Shown here one piece after another: positions 1 through 10,707 of a stretch of DNA of 64,000 nt; within the stretch, counting starts at the first letter, position 1; every line of letters begins with the position of its first letter. The stretch comes from Xanthostigma xanthostigma (Eukaryota > Arthropoda > Insecta > Raphidioptera > Raphidiidae), in the NCBI GenBank assembly GCA_963575645.1, contig OY754464.1:59556948-59620947 (forward strand), written 5' to 3'. The notes beneath the pieces were generated by a model, which ran no database searches, was not told the DNA's origin, and saw only the letters and a program-made list of their open reading frames with translations. The translations under genes and the position numbers were made by a program.

Positions 1-939
1 AATAACATTAAGACGGGATAATTTGTTTCCTATGGAAGCAATATTTATGAAATATGTCAAAATATATTCATTAATTGTTTTAAATTTATAATTTTTCTAC
101 AAAAAATGATTCTACCACAAGTGTTTATATTATGTCAACAAAAGTTACATATATTTTAGGTCTAAATTTTATAGCGACGTAATAATTATTAACATTTGTG
201 ATTATGATTTTATCAATCTTTAATTTAACATTTGAAGAATGCGAAAGTAACTCTTAAAAGCATAATTTTAAAATTTATAGGTCATTAGGTCTGTAATTTA
301 TTGAATATTTCCTATTTTCTCTATAAACAAATTTTCTAAACGACATATTTTACATTTTTGACCTTTAAAATGTTCATAATAATAATATTTCGTATGATTT
401 TGGCACAAGAAATAGATTAACTAAATTTTTGAATAAATTTTAAGTATAAATATTTCAAGTGTATTTTTATTTTCTTTAAAAATACTGACTTATGCTATTT
501 CTCAAATATACGGATTTCAAAGTTACCGTTTAATATATTTAGACAATAAAACGAAAAATTTTAAACAAAACGTGTTTATTTAAAAAGATTCTACACATTG
601 TTGGTATCACATTGTACGCTAACTAACATTATCAACAGTATATCTTTATAAATGACTTGAAATATCGTATATGTAGATTGTGGAAGGACCCTCAGCCCGG
701 CTTAGATGAGCATTTTCCAGGTTTTCGGCGTGGCGTCTCCTGTTATTAACTTCAACCGCAGAAATAAATACTTGTTTTTTGATGCTTGTTCCCGAATTTT
801 GGAAAATATAGCAATACGTTGTTCTTCTCTAAAAAAAACAACAAAAATATTTAAAAGGTTTAGCTGTGGTGGCCCTATACACATACAAAATTTAAAAAAT
901 GTACCTAACGTAAAACGCTGACATTTTCTGTATGTGTTA
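1..939. other. A+T-rich sequence, no gene recognised
   Basis: Very A+T-rich and without a supported gene. The short open frames on either strand near 702-953 overlap each other and have no recognisable protein features, splice context or codon signal. I see no RNA gene or repeat here. Confidence 0.6.
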
Positions 940-1844
940 AGGCCGCTGCACACGAGGCTAGAAACGCTACTAGGAGTTCTGCTATTCGGTAGGATGGGTA
1001 CGAAGCTGGAAATGACGTCACTGCTGGCTAGCTCAGAAGATAGGTTTTAAAATTAGAACAGGGGCTATTTTCCCTGCTAGATTTGTTGCTAGGTATGAGC
1101 AAGAACCAATCAGGAAGCGGTATCTTCACGTGGGCACTTGACAAACGCCCACATGGCGTCATTCTGCCAGACAACAGACACGTTTAGCCGGGTATTCATT
1201 AGAGAGCCGTAACTGTAACATGTGTGACAGTAACGAGGTTCTAGTGTGTACGCGTGTTACAGTTTAGGCTCACGACGTCACCGGAACGCTTTCACCGAGC
1301 GTACTCATTTTGCGAGCTGTAACTGTAACCAAACAGATCAGAAACGAAGTTCTAGTGTGTACGAGAAGGCCAGTGGCCTGACAAGCCGGATTTATCCGCA
1401 GTTTCCTCTGACCATTCACTTATGACTATAAACTCGAATATTCTATTGTTGATACAACAAACAAGTTACAACCTCTCCTCTTGACGTCCACAAGCGCACT
1501 GCGAGCGCTTTTTGATTCGCGGCAAAAACCGACAATCGTCGGCTCGCTGCAAGCGGCACGCGTACCGATCGCAGCAGGTTTACGGACCACGTACACACTA
1601 TGTTTTTGGTAACAGTACATGCAACGGTTACGGTTACGGCTCGCTAATGAGTACCCGGCTTTTTGCTCTGCGTTTAATGTTTATATTCGAACTGTCACTG
1701 CGCGCGCACCAGATCTATCCACAAAACACGCTTGAAAAATAGTCCCGTATGCTTAAAAGCAATCAAGAAAACCAGCGCTAGAAAACTAGTAGGCAAATCT
1801 AGCAAGGAATCTAACAGCTTTTCTAGCCACGTGTGCAGTGGCCT
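940..1844. mobile_element. Non-autonomous PIF/Harbinger-like TIR element
   Basis: Both ends carry matching terminal inverted repeats: the left begins AGGCCGCTGCACACGAGGCT and the right, read inward, begins AGGCCACTGCACACGTGGCT. The element is flanked by the trinucleotide TTA (937-939 and 1845-1847). A 3-bp TTA/TWA duplication is the usual signature of PIF/Harbinger. The interior is clearly more G+C-rich than its surroundings and contains no transposase frame, so this is a deletion derivative or MITE moved in trans. Family assignment rests on ends and target duplication only. Confidence 0.7.
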
Positions 1845-1849
1845 TTAAA

Positions 1850-1968
1850 CTCAAAGACCAAAAAGGCTCATTGAAGTAACACGAATTTCGCGATGTGGAT
1901 GTTTTACAGTTACCACAACGCTTTGGGAGCTGTTTTGTAGCTCAATGAGCGTTATCGGTCTTTGAGCG
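1850..1968. repeat. Small foldback repeat
   Basis: About 25 bases starting CTCAAAGACC and containing GCTCATTGA recur in inverted orientation at the right end (GCTCAATGAGC...GGTCTTTGAG). The two arms enclose about 60 bases. It lies almost directly against the right end of the preceding element. No target duplication is clear. Confidence 0.55.
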
Positions 1969-2029
1969 TAACATTTGCACTAATTTTTGAGACATACTAA
2001 TCGTTTCCTACAATTAAACCGATATACAA

Positions 2030-2640
2030 AAATTACTTAACATTAAGATTAGATAGAAAAAGATTACCATAATAGATTGATTTTCAAATATTGTGTTGAC
2101 AACTGGTCTTCGAACGAACCAACGAAAGACGGATTCCAGTTGCTTCGAATCATCATACGTTGTGTTGTCGAAGGTGACCATTTCGAGAAAATCTGATTTC
2201 ACAATAATCTGGGTAGTAACGATAGCTCTGAACCGTTGATTTATATTTTTTTTACCTAAAAGTATATAAAAATTAACTTCGAAAATCTTTTTCTTCACAT
2301 ATAGTAAGCAAAATATATGAAATTATTATTCAAATAACGAAATTAAACCGAGACACATACCACATAACCACATAACATTACGATTAGATAGAAAAAATTA
2401 CCATAAGATTGATTTGGAAATGTGCTGACAACAGTGGTCTCCGAATGAACCTTCGATCCACGAATTACAAGTTGCTTCGAGTCGACTAAACTGTCGTATA
2501 GCTTTCGATCGTGGCTATTTCCTGAATATCCGATTTGAAAATGGTCTGTAACGATAGCTCTAAACCGCAGATTTATTTTTTTTTTTTACCTAAAAGTGTA
2601 TAAAACATAACGTCGAAATTCTTTTTTTTTCATAATACAT
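2030..2640. repeat. Diverged tandem duplication of about 265 bases
   Basis: A block at about 2037-2300 and a second at about 2376-2640 share landmarks in the same order: CATTA(A/C)GATTAGATAGAAAAA, ACCATAA..GATTGATTT, TGACAAC..TGGTCT, ACGATAGCTCT.AACCG and ACCTAAAAGT.TATAAAA. The copies are roughly 70-75% alike by eye. On the minus strand both copies have an open frame with shared short words (RFRAIVT, DSKQL, NQS), so a decayed protein-coding origin is possible. No family is recognised. Confidence 0.55.
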
Positions 2641-2924
2641 AGTAATAACTAGAAAATATATGCATTTTACCTGTATCGTTAAAAAACGAAATATAGCTAA
2701 ATTCACATAATATTGTAGATCTGTTTGTTTAAAACGTCGAATTTAAATACTGAAACCGCATAAAGTATACTATATGTAAAAATTCAAGAGTTTAACCTTA
2801 CATTTATGAATTGACAGCTCCGAATCTTAATCAAAACCATAGACTATGGAGGTTAAAACATTCAATATATTGTACGCTAACAATAACTGAATCGATTTGA
2901 ACCCTGTTTTACCGACTGCGGATT

Positions 2925-3640
2925 TTTCTAGCGCTAATTTGAAAATGAAAGTTAGGCATTATTTTTGCTTATAATTAACTCATTTTTAGACTGATTTTGA
3001 AATTATTTATATGCAATTACATAATTTTTGATAAATAAATACGTCATTTTATTGTAACTGAAGATTTTGTGAATTTTTATAATTGAACAAAATAATCTCA
3101 CATTAAAACGAAATACATCAAATTGTAGAAAAATATGCAGTCAACTTGCTAATAATATGCGACCATTATATTATGAAGATAGAAAACTGAACATATTTTT
3201 AATGTTAACGTGGTTTTTACAGAGCTGGAATAACTATTTGTTTTTTTCTATATATTTCAAAACTTTACAATAATGCTTTGTTTGCTAATAGTGGCGAATT
3301 TTAAGGATTGTGTATTTTTCTGATTTCGTCAAAAATTTACATAACTCTGAAAAACATGTTTTTGGGAAAAAAATCTGTTACTCTGTTTGTGAAAAAATAA
3401 ATTAAACGGATGATGTACTCAAGGGCATAGATAAGGGGAAGGTTGAGGGGGTAATTATCCCTCAGGATCATAATAATAAAACAATAAAACTGAAAAAAAA
3501 CGAATACCTGACTAAAAATAAAATTTAGAAAATCTTGATTAAAAAAAAATTGGTTTGGGCATTAATATTTTGCTTGACACATTTTTTCGTGAGTATTCTT
3601 GTGTGATATTTAAAAAAGGGTAAAAAAAATTCTTTTTTTT
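2925..3640 (+). repeat. Dispersed repeat, copy 1
   Basis: This block matches the block at about 4405-5180 in the same orientation over several hundred bases. Shared landmarks include TTGCTTATAATT, ATTACATAATTTTTGA, AACATGTTTTT and AACGGATGATG. It carries no open frame of interest. The two copies flank the Helitron-like segment at 3823-4403. Confidence 0.5.
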
Positions 3641-3822
3641 TTTTGTTTTAAAGAGAAAAAAAAACTTTCTTTTCTTTCTTATACTATATCAAATGTCAAT
3701 ATTTTTGAAGATCAGATAAATAATCCACTGTTGAAAATTTTCAAAATTAATACTTAATACGCCTCTGGAAAAACCACCGCATTACATCCACTTCGGCATT
3801 AAATAGAATTTCTTTAAATCTT

Positions 3823-4403
3823 TCTGTATATATAAAAGGAAACCGTTACTGATTGACTGATTGACTGACTGACTGGTCTATCAACGCACAGCTCAAACCG
3901 CTGAACTGATTGGGTTGATATTTGGCACATAGATAGTTATTATGACGTAGGCACCCACTAAGAACGGATTTTTGAAAATTCAACCCCTAAAAGGGTGTAA
4001 CGGGGGTTTAAAATATGAATGGAGAATCAACATACAGCACAAACCATTGTACGGATTGGGCTGAAATTTGGCACACATGATATTATAACGTAAGCATCCG
4101 CTAAAAGCAGACTTTTGAAAATTCAACCCATAAAAGGGTTTAACGTAGGTTCAAATTTGCACTGACAAAAATCGTAGATGTCCCCCTGGATTTTAACGAT
4201 TTTTTAAATATGGCCATTTTATCAGAGACCTTTACACACCCTTTCCACCCCCTTAGGATGCGAATTTTAAAAAATCCCTTCTTAACGGGTGCTTACGTCA
4301 TTAAAAGAACCTTCTGTCCAAATTTCAAGTTTATATCTCAAGCGGTTTGACCTGTACATTTATGAATCAGTCAGTCAGGACAAACTGTTGTATTATATAT
4401 ATC
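3823..4403. mobile_element. Helitron-like non-autonomous repeat cluster
   Basis: The left edge reads TCTGTATATATAAAAGG, followed by a (GACT)n run and the phrase 'CAACGCACAGCTCAAACCGCT ... TTTGGCACATAGATAGTTATTATGACGTAGGC'. The same text recurs about 145 bases on (about 4035-4155), and a reverse-orientation version occupies about 4230-4395 ending near TCAGTCAGTCAGG. Related text with CTAG-type ends occurs at 5517-5972 and 42381-42856. The Helitron assignment follows from TC/CTAG ends in sister copies, not from a coding sequence here. Confidence 0.45.
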
Positions 4404-4404
4404 G

Positions 4405-5180
4405 TAGGCGTTTTTAAGCGCCAATTTGAAACTGAAATCTAGGCAATATCTTTGCTTATAATTTACTCATTTTTAGTCCGATTTCGAAGTTATTTATATG
4501 TAATTACATAATTTTTGACCAATAAACCCGTTTTTTTGTCATAAATAAAGATTTTGACCATTTATATAATTGAAAAAGTTAATCTTAAACCAATATAAAA
4601 TTTATGAAAATGTTAAAAATACGCAGTAAACTTTCTACAGATATTCGTGCATTATATTGTGAATATTAGAAAACTAAAAATATTTTTGATGTTAAACGTG
4701 AATTTTATAGGGTTGGACTAACGATTTGTATGTAATATACAAATTTCATTATTTTTCTTTCAAATTTAATCGAAATTTTGATTTTAAATTTTTAAAATAA
4801 TTTTTTCTTCACCTAGGATGACGGATTTTAAGGGCTGCGTATTTTTTTGAGTTCGTCAAAATTTTTCAAAATTTTACAATAACTTTCCGTTTTGAGGCTT
4901 TTTGACTCTGAAAAACATGTTTTTTGGAAAAAGTCTGTTAGTCTGTTTATGAAAAAATAAATCAAACGGATGATGACCTCAAAGGCGTAGATAGGGGGTA
5001 ATTACCCCCCAGAATTATAATAATAAAAAAATAAAACTGTTAATAGTTCGAACACCTGACTAAAAATAAAATTTAGAAATACTTCTTGAAAAAATTTTTT
5101 TAAAAATGGTTTGGAAATTAATATTTTACTTGACACCTTCCTTCGTGAGTATTCTTGTATGATATTGAGAAGACTGTAAA
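4405..5180 (+). repeat. Dispersed repeat, copy 2
   Basis: Second copy of the block at 2925-3640, diverged and with small insertions, same orientation. Parts of its right half (AACATGTTTTTTGGAAAAA, TCTGTT.GTCTGT, AAACGGATGA) also resemble the pair at about 44660 and 45620. Confidence 0.5.
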
Positions 5181-5516
5181 AAAAATGATATTTTTACTTT
5201 AAATTTTCACTTACAATCCAACCCCTAAAAGGATTTAACAGGGATTCAAATTTGCACGGACAAAAATCATGTGTCTCTCATTTTAACGATTTTTGAAATA
5301 TGGACTTAAATAGTGCCGGATTAGTAAAACTCTACTGTATTTTGAAAATAAAAAAAATCAGCTGTTCTTTTGTTTTGACTGGATCTGTCAGTTTTGCATA
5401 ACGTGGAACATATTACGCAAATATCATATTAAATACTAGCCATTACCCGCGTCACCTCACGCGATATCAGAAATTTTCGTTTCTTTATGATACTATATCA
5501 AATGTCATATTTCATA
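5181..5516. repeat. Decayed repeat fragments, no gene
   Basis: Fragments of the same dispersed families. The segment at about 5370-5510 (AACGTGGAACATATTA, ACTAGCCATTACCCGC, CACCTCACGCGATATCAG) recurs at about 46010-46140. No open frame is supported. Confidence 0.45.
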
Positions 5517-5972
5517 CTAGCCGTTACCCGTGGCTTCGCACACGATGGAGACGAAACACGGATGCATTCCCATTATTTCCTTCTCGACGCAGACTCCCCT
5601 AATAAATTTTAAAATTAATGACGTTCACGTGATCAATGTTCTGACAAACCTTGAAAATGACACCCATGTTGATTTTTAGACTATTTACCTCGCTTCTGAT
5701 ACAGCATGAAAGACGCGTTGATTTATTTGTTGACAGGAGCAATCCTGCGCATTTTCGAATTAACGCATGTATAATATGATTTCTGTTACACCCTTTAAGT
5801 GGCTGAATTTTCAAAAATCTGTTCTTAGCGGATGCCTACGTCGTAATAACTATATGTGTGCCAAATTTCAGCCCAATCCGTTCAGTGGTTTGGCCGGTGC
5901 GTTGTCTGTCAGTCAGTCGCGGAACTCTTGTATATATAGATCAGTCAGTCGCGGAACTCTTGTATATATAGA
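5517..5972 (-). mobile_element. Non-autonomous Helitron-like element
   Basis: Read on the minus strand it begins TCTATATATACAAGAG, carries the 'GACTGACTGAC ... GGCTGAAATTTGGCACACATA' text, and ends in ACCCGTGGCTTCGCACACGA in inverted sense, with CTAG at 5517-5520. TC at the 5' end and CTAG at the 3' end are the Helitron hallmarks. The 5' 32 bases are duplicated exactly in tandem (5909-5940 and 5941-5972), giving two possible starts. There is no helicase. Confidence 0.55.
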
Positions 5973-6379
5973 TAGAAGATAGATTTATAGCTTAATACGG
6001 CTCTGGGAAAACGTCAGTGCATTAAATCCACTTCACATAAAAATAGAATTTCTTCACGGCTGACAGATTAAATCTTGGTTCGTTGAATGTTTTTTACTTC
6101 TTTTTTTCTCAAATTAAATTATATTACTAAGCTCAAAGTGTCGCAAAATTATACACCGATTTTCAAACTATGATAAAATTTTGTGAGATAATTTTTGTGC
6201 AAAACATTTAGTAATTATTTGGACAAGTTTAAAAGTATACTGGTTCAATTAGCACAGATGAATCTGTTAAAAATTTTTAAAAATAATACTTAATACGGCT
6301 CTTGAAAACTCAATGCATTAAAACGACTACAACTGCTTCAACATTAAATAGTAGAATTTTCAATTTCTTTACAGTATTC

Positions 6380-7015
6380 GTCCGTGCATTCTAATGGTAT
6401 ATAACGTGTGTTTCAATACGGAGTTTTGCTCAGAATGTGAATAGTCTTGTACGTAAAAAGTGTTTTTTTCAAAATTTCAGTATTCAACTGAGTTAAAATA
6501 AATCAAATGTAATCTGTATATAATATTATTTTGTGGAAATAATTAACACTTTTCTTAAAATAGCGATAACAAAATTTATAAATAGTTGTGTTGCGTTCAG
6601 TCTAATGTATGACAAACGTGTTAATCAATACGAAGTTTTGCTCAGAATGTGAATAGTCTTGTACGTAAAAAGTGCTTTTTTCAAAATTTCAGTATTCAAC
6701 TGAGTTAAAATAAATCAAATATAATCTGTATATAATATTATTTTGTGGAAATAATTAACACTTTTCTTAAAATAGCGATAACAAAATTTATAAATAGTTG
6801 TGTTGCGTTCAGTCTAATGTATGACAAACGTGTTAATCAATACGGAGTTTTGCTCAGAATGTGAATAGTCGTCGTGTACGTAAAAAAATGCTTTTTTCAA
6901 AATTTCAGTATTCAACTGAGTTAAAATCAATCGAATATAATCTGTATATAATATTATTTTGTGGAAATAATTAACACTTTGCTTAAAATAGCGATAACAA
7001 AAATAACAAATAGTA
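6380..7015. repeat. Tandem repeat, 212-bp period, about three copies
   Basis: The landmark TTTTGCTCAGAATGTGAATA recurs with an exact spacing of 212 bases (its leading CG at 6419, 6631 and 6843). Copies are about 95% alike. The first is diverged at its left edge and the third ends near 7015, where a TIR element begins. No open frame is conserved. It looks like a small satellite-type array. Confidence 0.85.
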
Positions 7016-7241
7016 AAGGTGTGTTTACACTGTAAAAATGGATATTGGAAAATTGTATTCTACAGAAGGTACAGTGGAGTGTAACAAGTATTCGTACACC
7101 TAACTTTGCATAAAAAAAAACAACAACACATATTTGATAGACTTTCTTTGGTTTTTTTTTTATATAAAAAGTATAAGAATAGGGTATCAGTGTCTATGCT
7201 TCGCGAGGTGTTTCTTTACTAGAAATTGATTGTTTTCGAAT

Positions 7242-7500
7242 TTATTTTGGGGTGGTAAATAGGATCGACGATTGAGTATTCCATGCTTTATGTTTTGGAT
7301 CGTTATCTTGTAAAAATATCCAACCATTATTAAAACCTAATGCTGCTGCACTGGACAGAAGTTTCTCTTTTAGAATATTAATGTATATCATTTACCCAAT
7401 ATTTCGCGCAGATCTACTATGATAATCGTTATTATGTAATACGTTCCGAACGGCACTGATCGAAATACAATTAATTTCTTGTAATAAACGAACGAAAGTT
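7242..7500 (-). pseudogene. Tc1-like transposase fossil, internally deleted
   Basis: The minus-strand frame 7391-7242 contains FLQDNDPKHKA, the strongly conserved motif around the second catalytic aspartate of Tc1/mariner DDE transposases. It is preceded by YINILKEKLL and a helix typical of the region just before it, and it stops at 7242-7244. Upstream (about 7400-7495) the words ISAVRNVLHNN and SRSARN resemble the helix-turn-helix end of Tc1 DNA-binding domains, so the middle of the protein has been deleted. A Tc1-type terminus (TACAGTGGAGTGTAACAAGT) lies at 7069. The protein cannot be functional: it lacks the first catalytic region and most of the N-terminus. Confidence 0.75.
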
Positions 7501-7599
7501 TTAGAAGATTTTATGAGCTTTCATTTAGTATCAAACAAATTTGCCCAACGACGCAACGTTTTCGAGATATAAGCTAAAAAGTTTTCAGATTGATAATTA

Positions 7600-7798
7600 A
7601 CTGCGGTGCGTAGTCTCCGGAACTGCTCATCCAATTTCAATTTTTATTTCATCAATATTTAGAATGGATCTTCAGGATGAACATAGGCTACATATTATCG
7701 CGCGAAAGTAAAATCGCTTTTTATGGAGACCAAGTTTGCAACGCAGTCGACGAAAAAAACGATGGCAATCTACAAATTCAGGCCAAGCCGGCCGCTAG
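7600..7798 (+). mobile_element. Helitron-like 3' fragment
   Basis: The phrases 'CTCATCCAATTTCAAT' and 'GATGAACATAGGCTACATAT' resemble the internal text of the element at 63557-63904. The segment ends in GCCGGCCGCTAG at 7798. Boundaries are weak and there is no coding content. Confidence 0.3.
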
Positions 7799-8263
7799 TT
7801 ATGTATAAAAATAAACAAAAATTGTTAATTTCAAGTAAGTATTTGTATGTTAACCAAGAACTGATTTAAAACAAATCATCTTTGGAAAAAATCAATTCGA
7901 TAATATTAGTTTCTGGTGTGAACGCACCTTAATTTGACCAGAAATATTCTAAACTCTGAAATAGGTAAATATTTTCCTTTGATCAGTGTTCTTTAATTTT
8001 TTGGTAAAACTGTACTGCAGGCATATAGAGAAATGAGTTCGCAGATATTTCTATCTTTTTCCTTTACATATTACCAGAGACTTCGCTGCCATGGAGGTAT
8101 AGACTATAGTTGGCCACTGCTTATTAAAATGACGCAATGCTTGTTAAGCCATGCTGTTTTTTGATTTATATTTTGTGCCTGACATTTTTCTACGATATTT
8201 TATATTTGTCAGAGACAAGTTTATTGTGTTGTTCGTGCTATTATCTACATTTGTTTGTTGTAG

Positions 8264-8355
8264 TGTTTGGATTTAACACACCGCCAACAAAATTTCATTT
8301 TCAAGGTTACATTGTCATTGAAGTAAAATGCACTATTTCCCAGCTAATGAAAAAA
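8264..8355 (+). CDS. Possible 5' exon of the W-domain gene
   Basis: An AG at the end of TTTGTTTGTTGTAG (8263) and a good donor, AAAAAA|GTAAGTAC, at 8356 bound this stretch. The frame that is open through it (also open back to an ATG at 8137) ends in phase 0. That is the phase in which the next exon (8658-8868) begins, so the two can be joined without a stop. The encoded residues resemble nothing I recognise. The upstream stretch from 8137 is rich in hydrophobic residues and cysteine and may be intron rather than coding. Start codon and true 5' boundary are unknown. Confidence 0.35.
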
Positions 8356-8657
8356 GTAAGTACTTTTTAACAATAATTATCGGTAAACATTATGAGGTTG
8401 AAATAAGCCTAATGGTTTTTAGAATTGGCGAAAATGTATATATTTTTTGTAAGTTCTGTTACAACTCGACGAGATGGCCATTTTTAAAAGTATACCTACA
8501 ATTTTTAACTCGCGTTTTTTGAAAGTATGGCGTTCCCTTACGCCTTAAAGAATTATACTTTACTTAATTAAATAAAACGCATAAATGAACATTCACACAA
8601 ATTCTCAAAATTATTATATTAAATAAATGTATCAAAATGAAGTTTTATTGTTTTCAG

Positions 8658-8868
8658 ATCCAAAATTTGTCAAGAAGCGAAGTAAATATAATATGTCCCC
8701 GGGGTGTCACTTCGCAATTATTTGCTTCTGGTTCAAATCCGATACTTGTTTCGAAATGCAGCGAAGAAGGCATTTTTATCGAAAATTTGCGTCATGGCGT
8801 GTCGGAACAGAGTGACACCGATATCGATACAGAGGAAGATAAAAACACTACATGTGAAACCGGTTTGG
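8658..8868 (+). CDS. Acidic linker exon of the W-domain gene
   Basis: The acceptor TTGTTTTCAG ends at 8657 and the donor TTTGG|GTAAAAT follows 8868. The 211-base exon is open in one frame (phase 0 in, phase 1 out). It encodes a polar segment ending in a run of Asp/Glu/Thr (TDIDTEEDKNTT). Acidic, low-complexity linkers in this position also precede the W-domain exon of the minus-strand relative at 14600-14695, which supports the model. Function is not known; by comparison it would join an upstream catalytic or DNA-binding part to the C-terminal W-domain. No such upstream part was found in this window. Confidence 0.6.
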
Positions 8869-8980
8869 GTAAAATATTATATTATTTTTAAACGTTTTCT
8901 AAATTAACATGACAGAAGACAAACCGTTTTAATATTCTTGTATGTCTATTCGATATCCCACGTTTTGATATTGTTTTTAG

Positions 8981-9180
8981 ATATAGAGCTCGATCTCAAA
9001 CCTAATATTATCAGGCGAACATGGACCACTCCGGAAAGGTATGCTGCGAAAAGGCATTTGTCTACATTTATTCCAGATGAGAAGATCCCCCCCATAAATG
9101 ATTGCGAAAGGATTGTAAAATCGGTTAAAGATTTTCAAAAACGAACAGGAATGCAGCTTCGACTATCGGCTCATAACTAA
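8981..9180 (+). CDS. W-domain terminal exon, version 1
   Basis: The acceptor ATTGTTTTTAG ends at 8980. Joining the last G of the previous exon to this one restores codon GAT and gives DIELDLKPN followed by RRTWTTPERYAAKRHL, KIPPINDCER and KRTGMQLR, with a stop at 9178-9180. The pattern R-R-x-W-(T/S)-x-x-E, a helix, K-(I/L)-P, C, and a closing basic helix is shared with the exons at 10708-10925 and 14064-14259. It resembles the small C-terminal domain known at the end of tyrosine-recombinase-like animal proteins, where it is presumably a DNA- or protein-binding helical unit. That role is inference. The exon is intact and has its own stop, so it can serve as a last exon. Confidence 0.65.
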
Positions 9181-9342
9181 ATCAACAGACAGAAGTCGAA
9201 AGGTACAATATGTTTTTTTTTATTTGTAAACACTTCTTCGCGGACTTCAAAGGTTAATCGTGTGCTAATTTTCTATCGGAAACCTTTACTTAAAATATGG
9301 GATCTCTGTGAGTTAATTGAATGTTTGGTTAATACAGGGTGT

Positions 9343-10592
9343 TCACGCGAGGAACAAAGACAAGTTTATTGCAGAAATGAAGACGCTTACAGAAACATGT
9401 TTCAGACAAAAGTTGTTAGGTTCGATCTGCTCTACAGCTGGAAAATATTTTCAGCTATACAGGTTGTCCTATTTAAGCGGGGCAGACCAAAGTTATGTTT
9501 TCTTTAATGCAGCATCCTGTTTTTGTTTGATTTTTGAATTCTGCACCTAATTGTTAATAGAAACTGTAAGGGAAACGTTGCTCGAAAAATTAGCAGTTTT
9601 TGAGTTATTCAAGTTTTTTTGAAATTTTTGACATAATATGCAGATCTTTACCTAAAATTCGAGTTAGCCCAAACGAAAAACTTTATCAAACTGATATTTT
9701 GCAGATCAATAGGTAATGAAAGAGCAAATTAATTTTTGTATTCAAAAAAATAATTTACTATACAGGGTGTTCAAAATATCGTACTTCTTTTATCTAACTT
9801 AAATCGCGTATAACTTGTGAAAGTTAAATACCACGGGGTGGTTTTTATGCCCGAATTGCTTTCTTTAGGATATTTACTAACACTTTTATAAAGGGTTCCC
9901 TAGACCTAAATCTGGTATTTTCGTGTTTATTGCGACTTGAATGCGATATTGCGAAATTTCACCTTTTAAAAGTACTGTCGCAGTGTGCTGTGAAGTATTT
10001 TTACCTTAACAGTTGAAAATAGTCATTTTAAAACTCATATCAGTAAATAATTAGTAAATATCCTAAAGAAAGCAATTCGGGCATAAAAACCACCCCGTGA
10101 TATTTAACTTTCACAAGTTATACGCGATTTAAGTTAGATAAAAGTAGTACAATATTTTGAACCCTGTATAGTAAATTATTTTTTTGAATACAAAAATTAA
10201 TTTGCTCTTTCATTACCTATTGATCTCCAAAATATCAGTTTGATAAAGTTTTTCGTTTGGGCTATCTCGAATTTTTGGTAAAGGCCTGCATATGTCAAAA
10301 ATTTCAAAAAAACTTGAATAACTCAAAAACTGCTAATTTTTCGAGCAACGTTTTCCTTACAGTTTCTATTTACAATTAGGTGCAGAATTAAAAATCAAAT
10401 AAAAACAGGGTGCTGCATTAAAGAAAACATAACTTTGGTCTGTGCCGCTTAAATAGGACAACTTGTATAGCTGAAAATATTTTCCAGTTGTAGAGCAGAT
10501 CGAACCTAACAACTTTTGTCTGAAACATGTTTATGTAAGCGTCTTCATTTCTGAAATAAACTTGCCTTTGTTCCTCGCGTGAACACCCTGTA
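9343..10592. mobile_element. 1.25-kb foldback element with long inverted arms
   Basis: The left arm begins TACAGGGTGTTCACGCGAGG and the right arm ends in its reverse complement. The arms run about 425 bases each and are about 95% identical. The ends abut TA, as in Tc1/mariner-type insertion. Exactly in the centre sits a second element (9771-10168). The open frames at 9262-9550 fall in the left arm and are not genes. It lies between the two W-domain last exons. Confidence 0.85.
9771..10168. mobile_element. Nested foldback element at the palindrome centre
   Basis: It begins TACAGGGTGTTCAAAATATC and ends with the inverse (GATATTTTGAACCCTGTA allowing small changes), with arms of about 110-120 bases and a central loop of about 160 bases. 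Its terminal TACAGGGTGTTCA is the same as that of the outer element, so both are moved by related enzymes or are one compound structure. Confidence 0.75.
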
Positions 10593-10707
10593 TAATAATT
10601 TTAGTTAAAAACATCAACACAAAATTTTCACCTCTCTCCTCTGAACTGAACTGAACTGAATTAGAACTTTTAAGTCACATGTTCATAATATTTTTGTTTT
10701 TTTACAG

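Larger units (their letters stand above)
7016..7930. mobile_element. Candidate composite TIR element with Tc1 and Helitron-like debris
   Basis: The left edge AAGGTGTGTTTACAC and the right edge GTGTGAACGCACCTT form a 15-base inverted pair with 13 matches. Inside are a Tc1-like end (about 7069-7105), a Tc1 transposase fossil on the minus strand, and Helitron-like text. The target duplication is not clear, so the outer boundary is tentative. Confidence 0.4.

Noticed and set aside
1426-1742. Overlapping frames of 64 and 76 codons
   Set aside because: They lie inside the G+C-rich interior of the TIR element on opposite strands. Neither resembles a transposase.
9262-9550. Two overlapping plus-strand frames (about 80 codons)
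   Set aside because: They lie in the left arm of the 1.25-kb palindrome, and the inverted copy is present on the other side.
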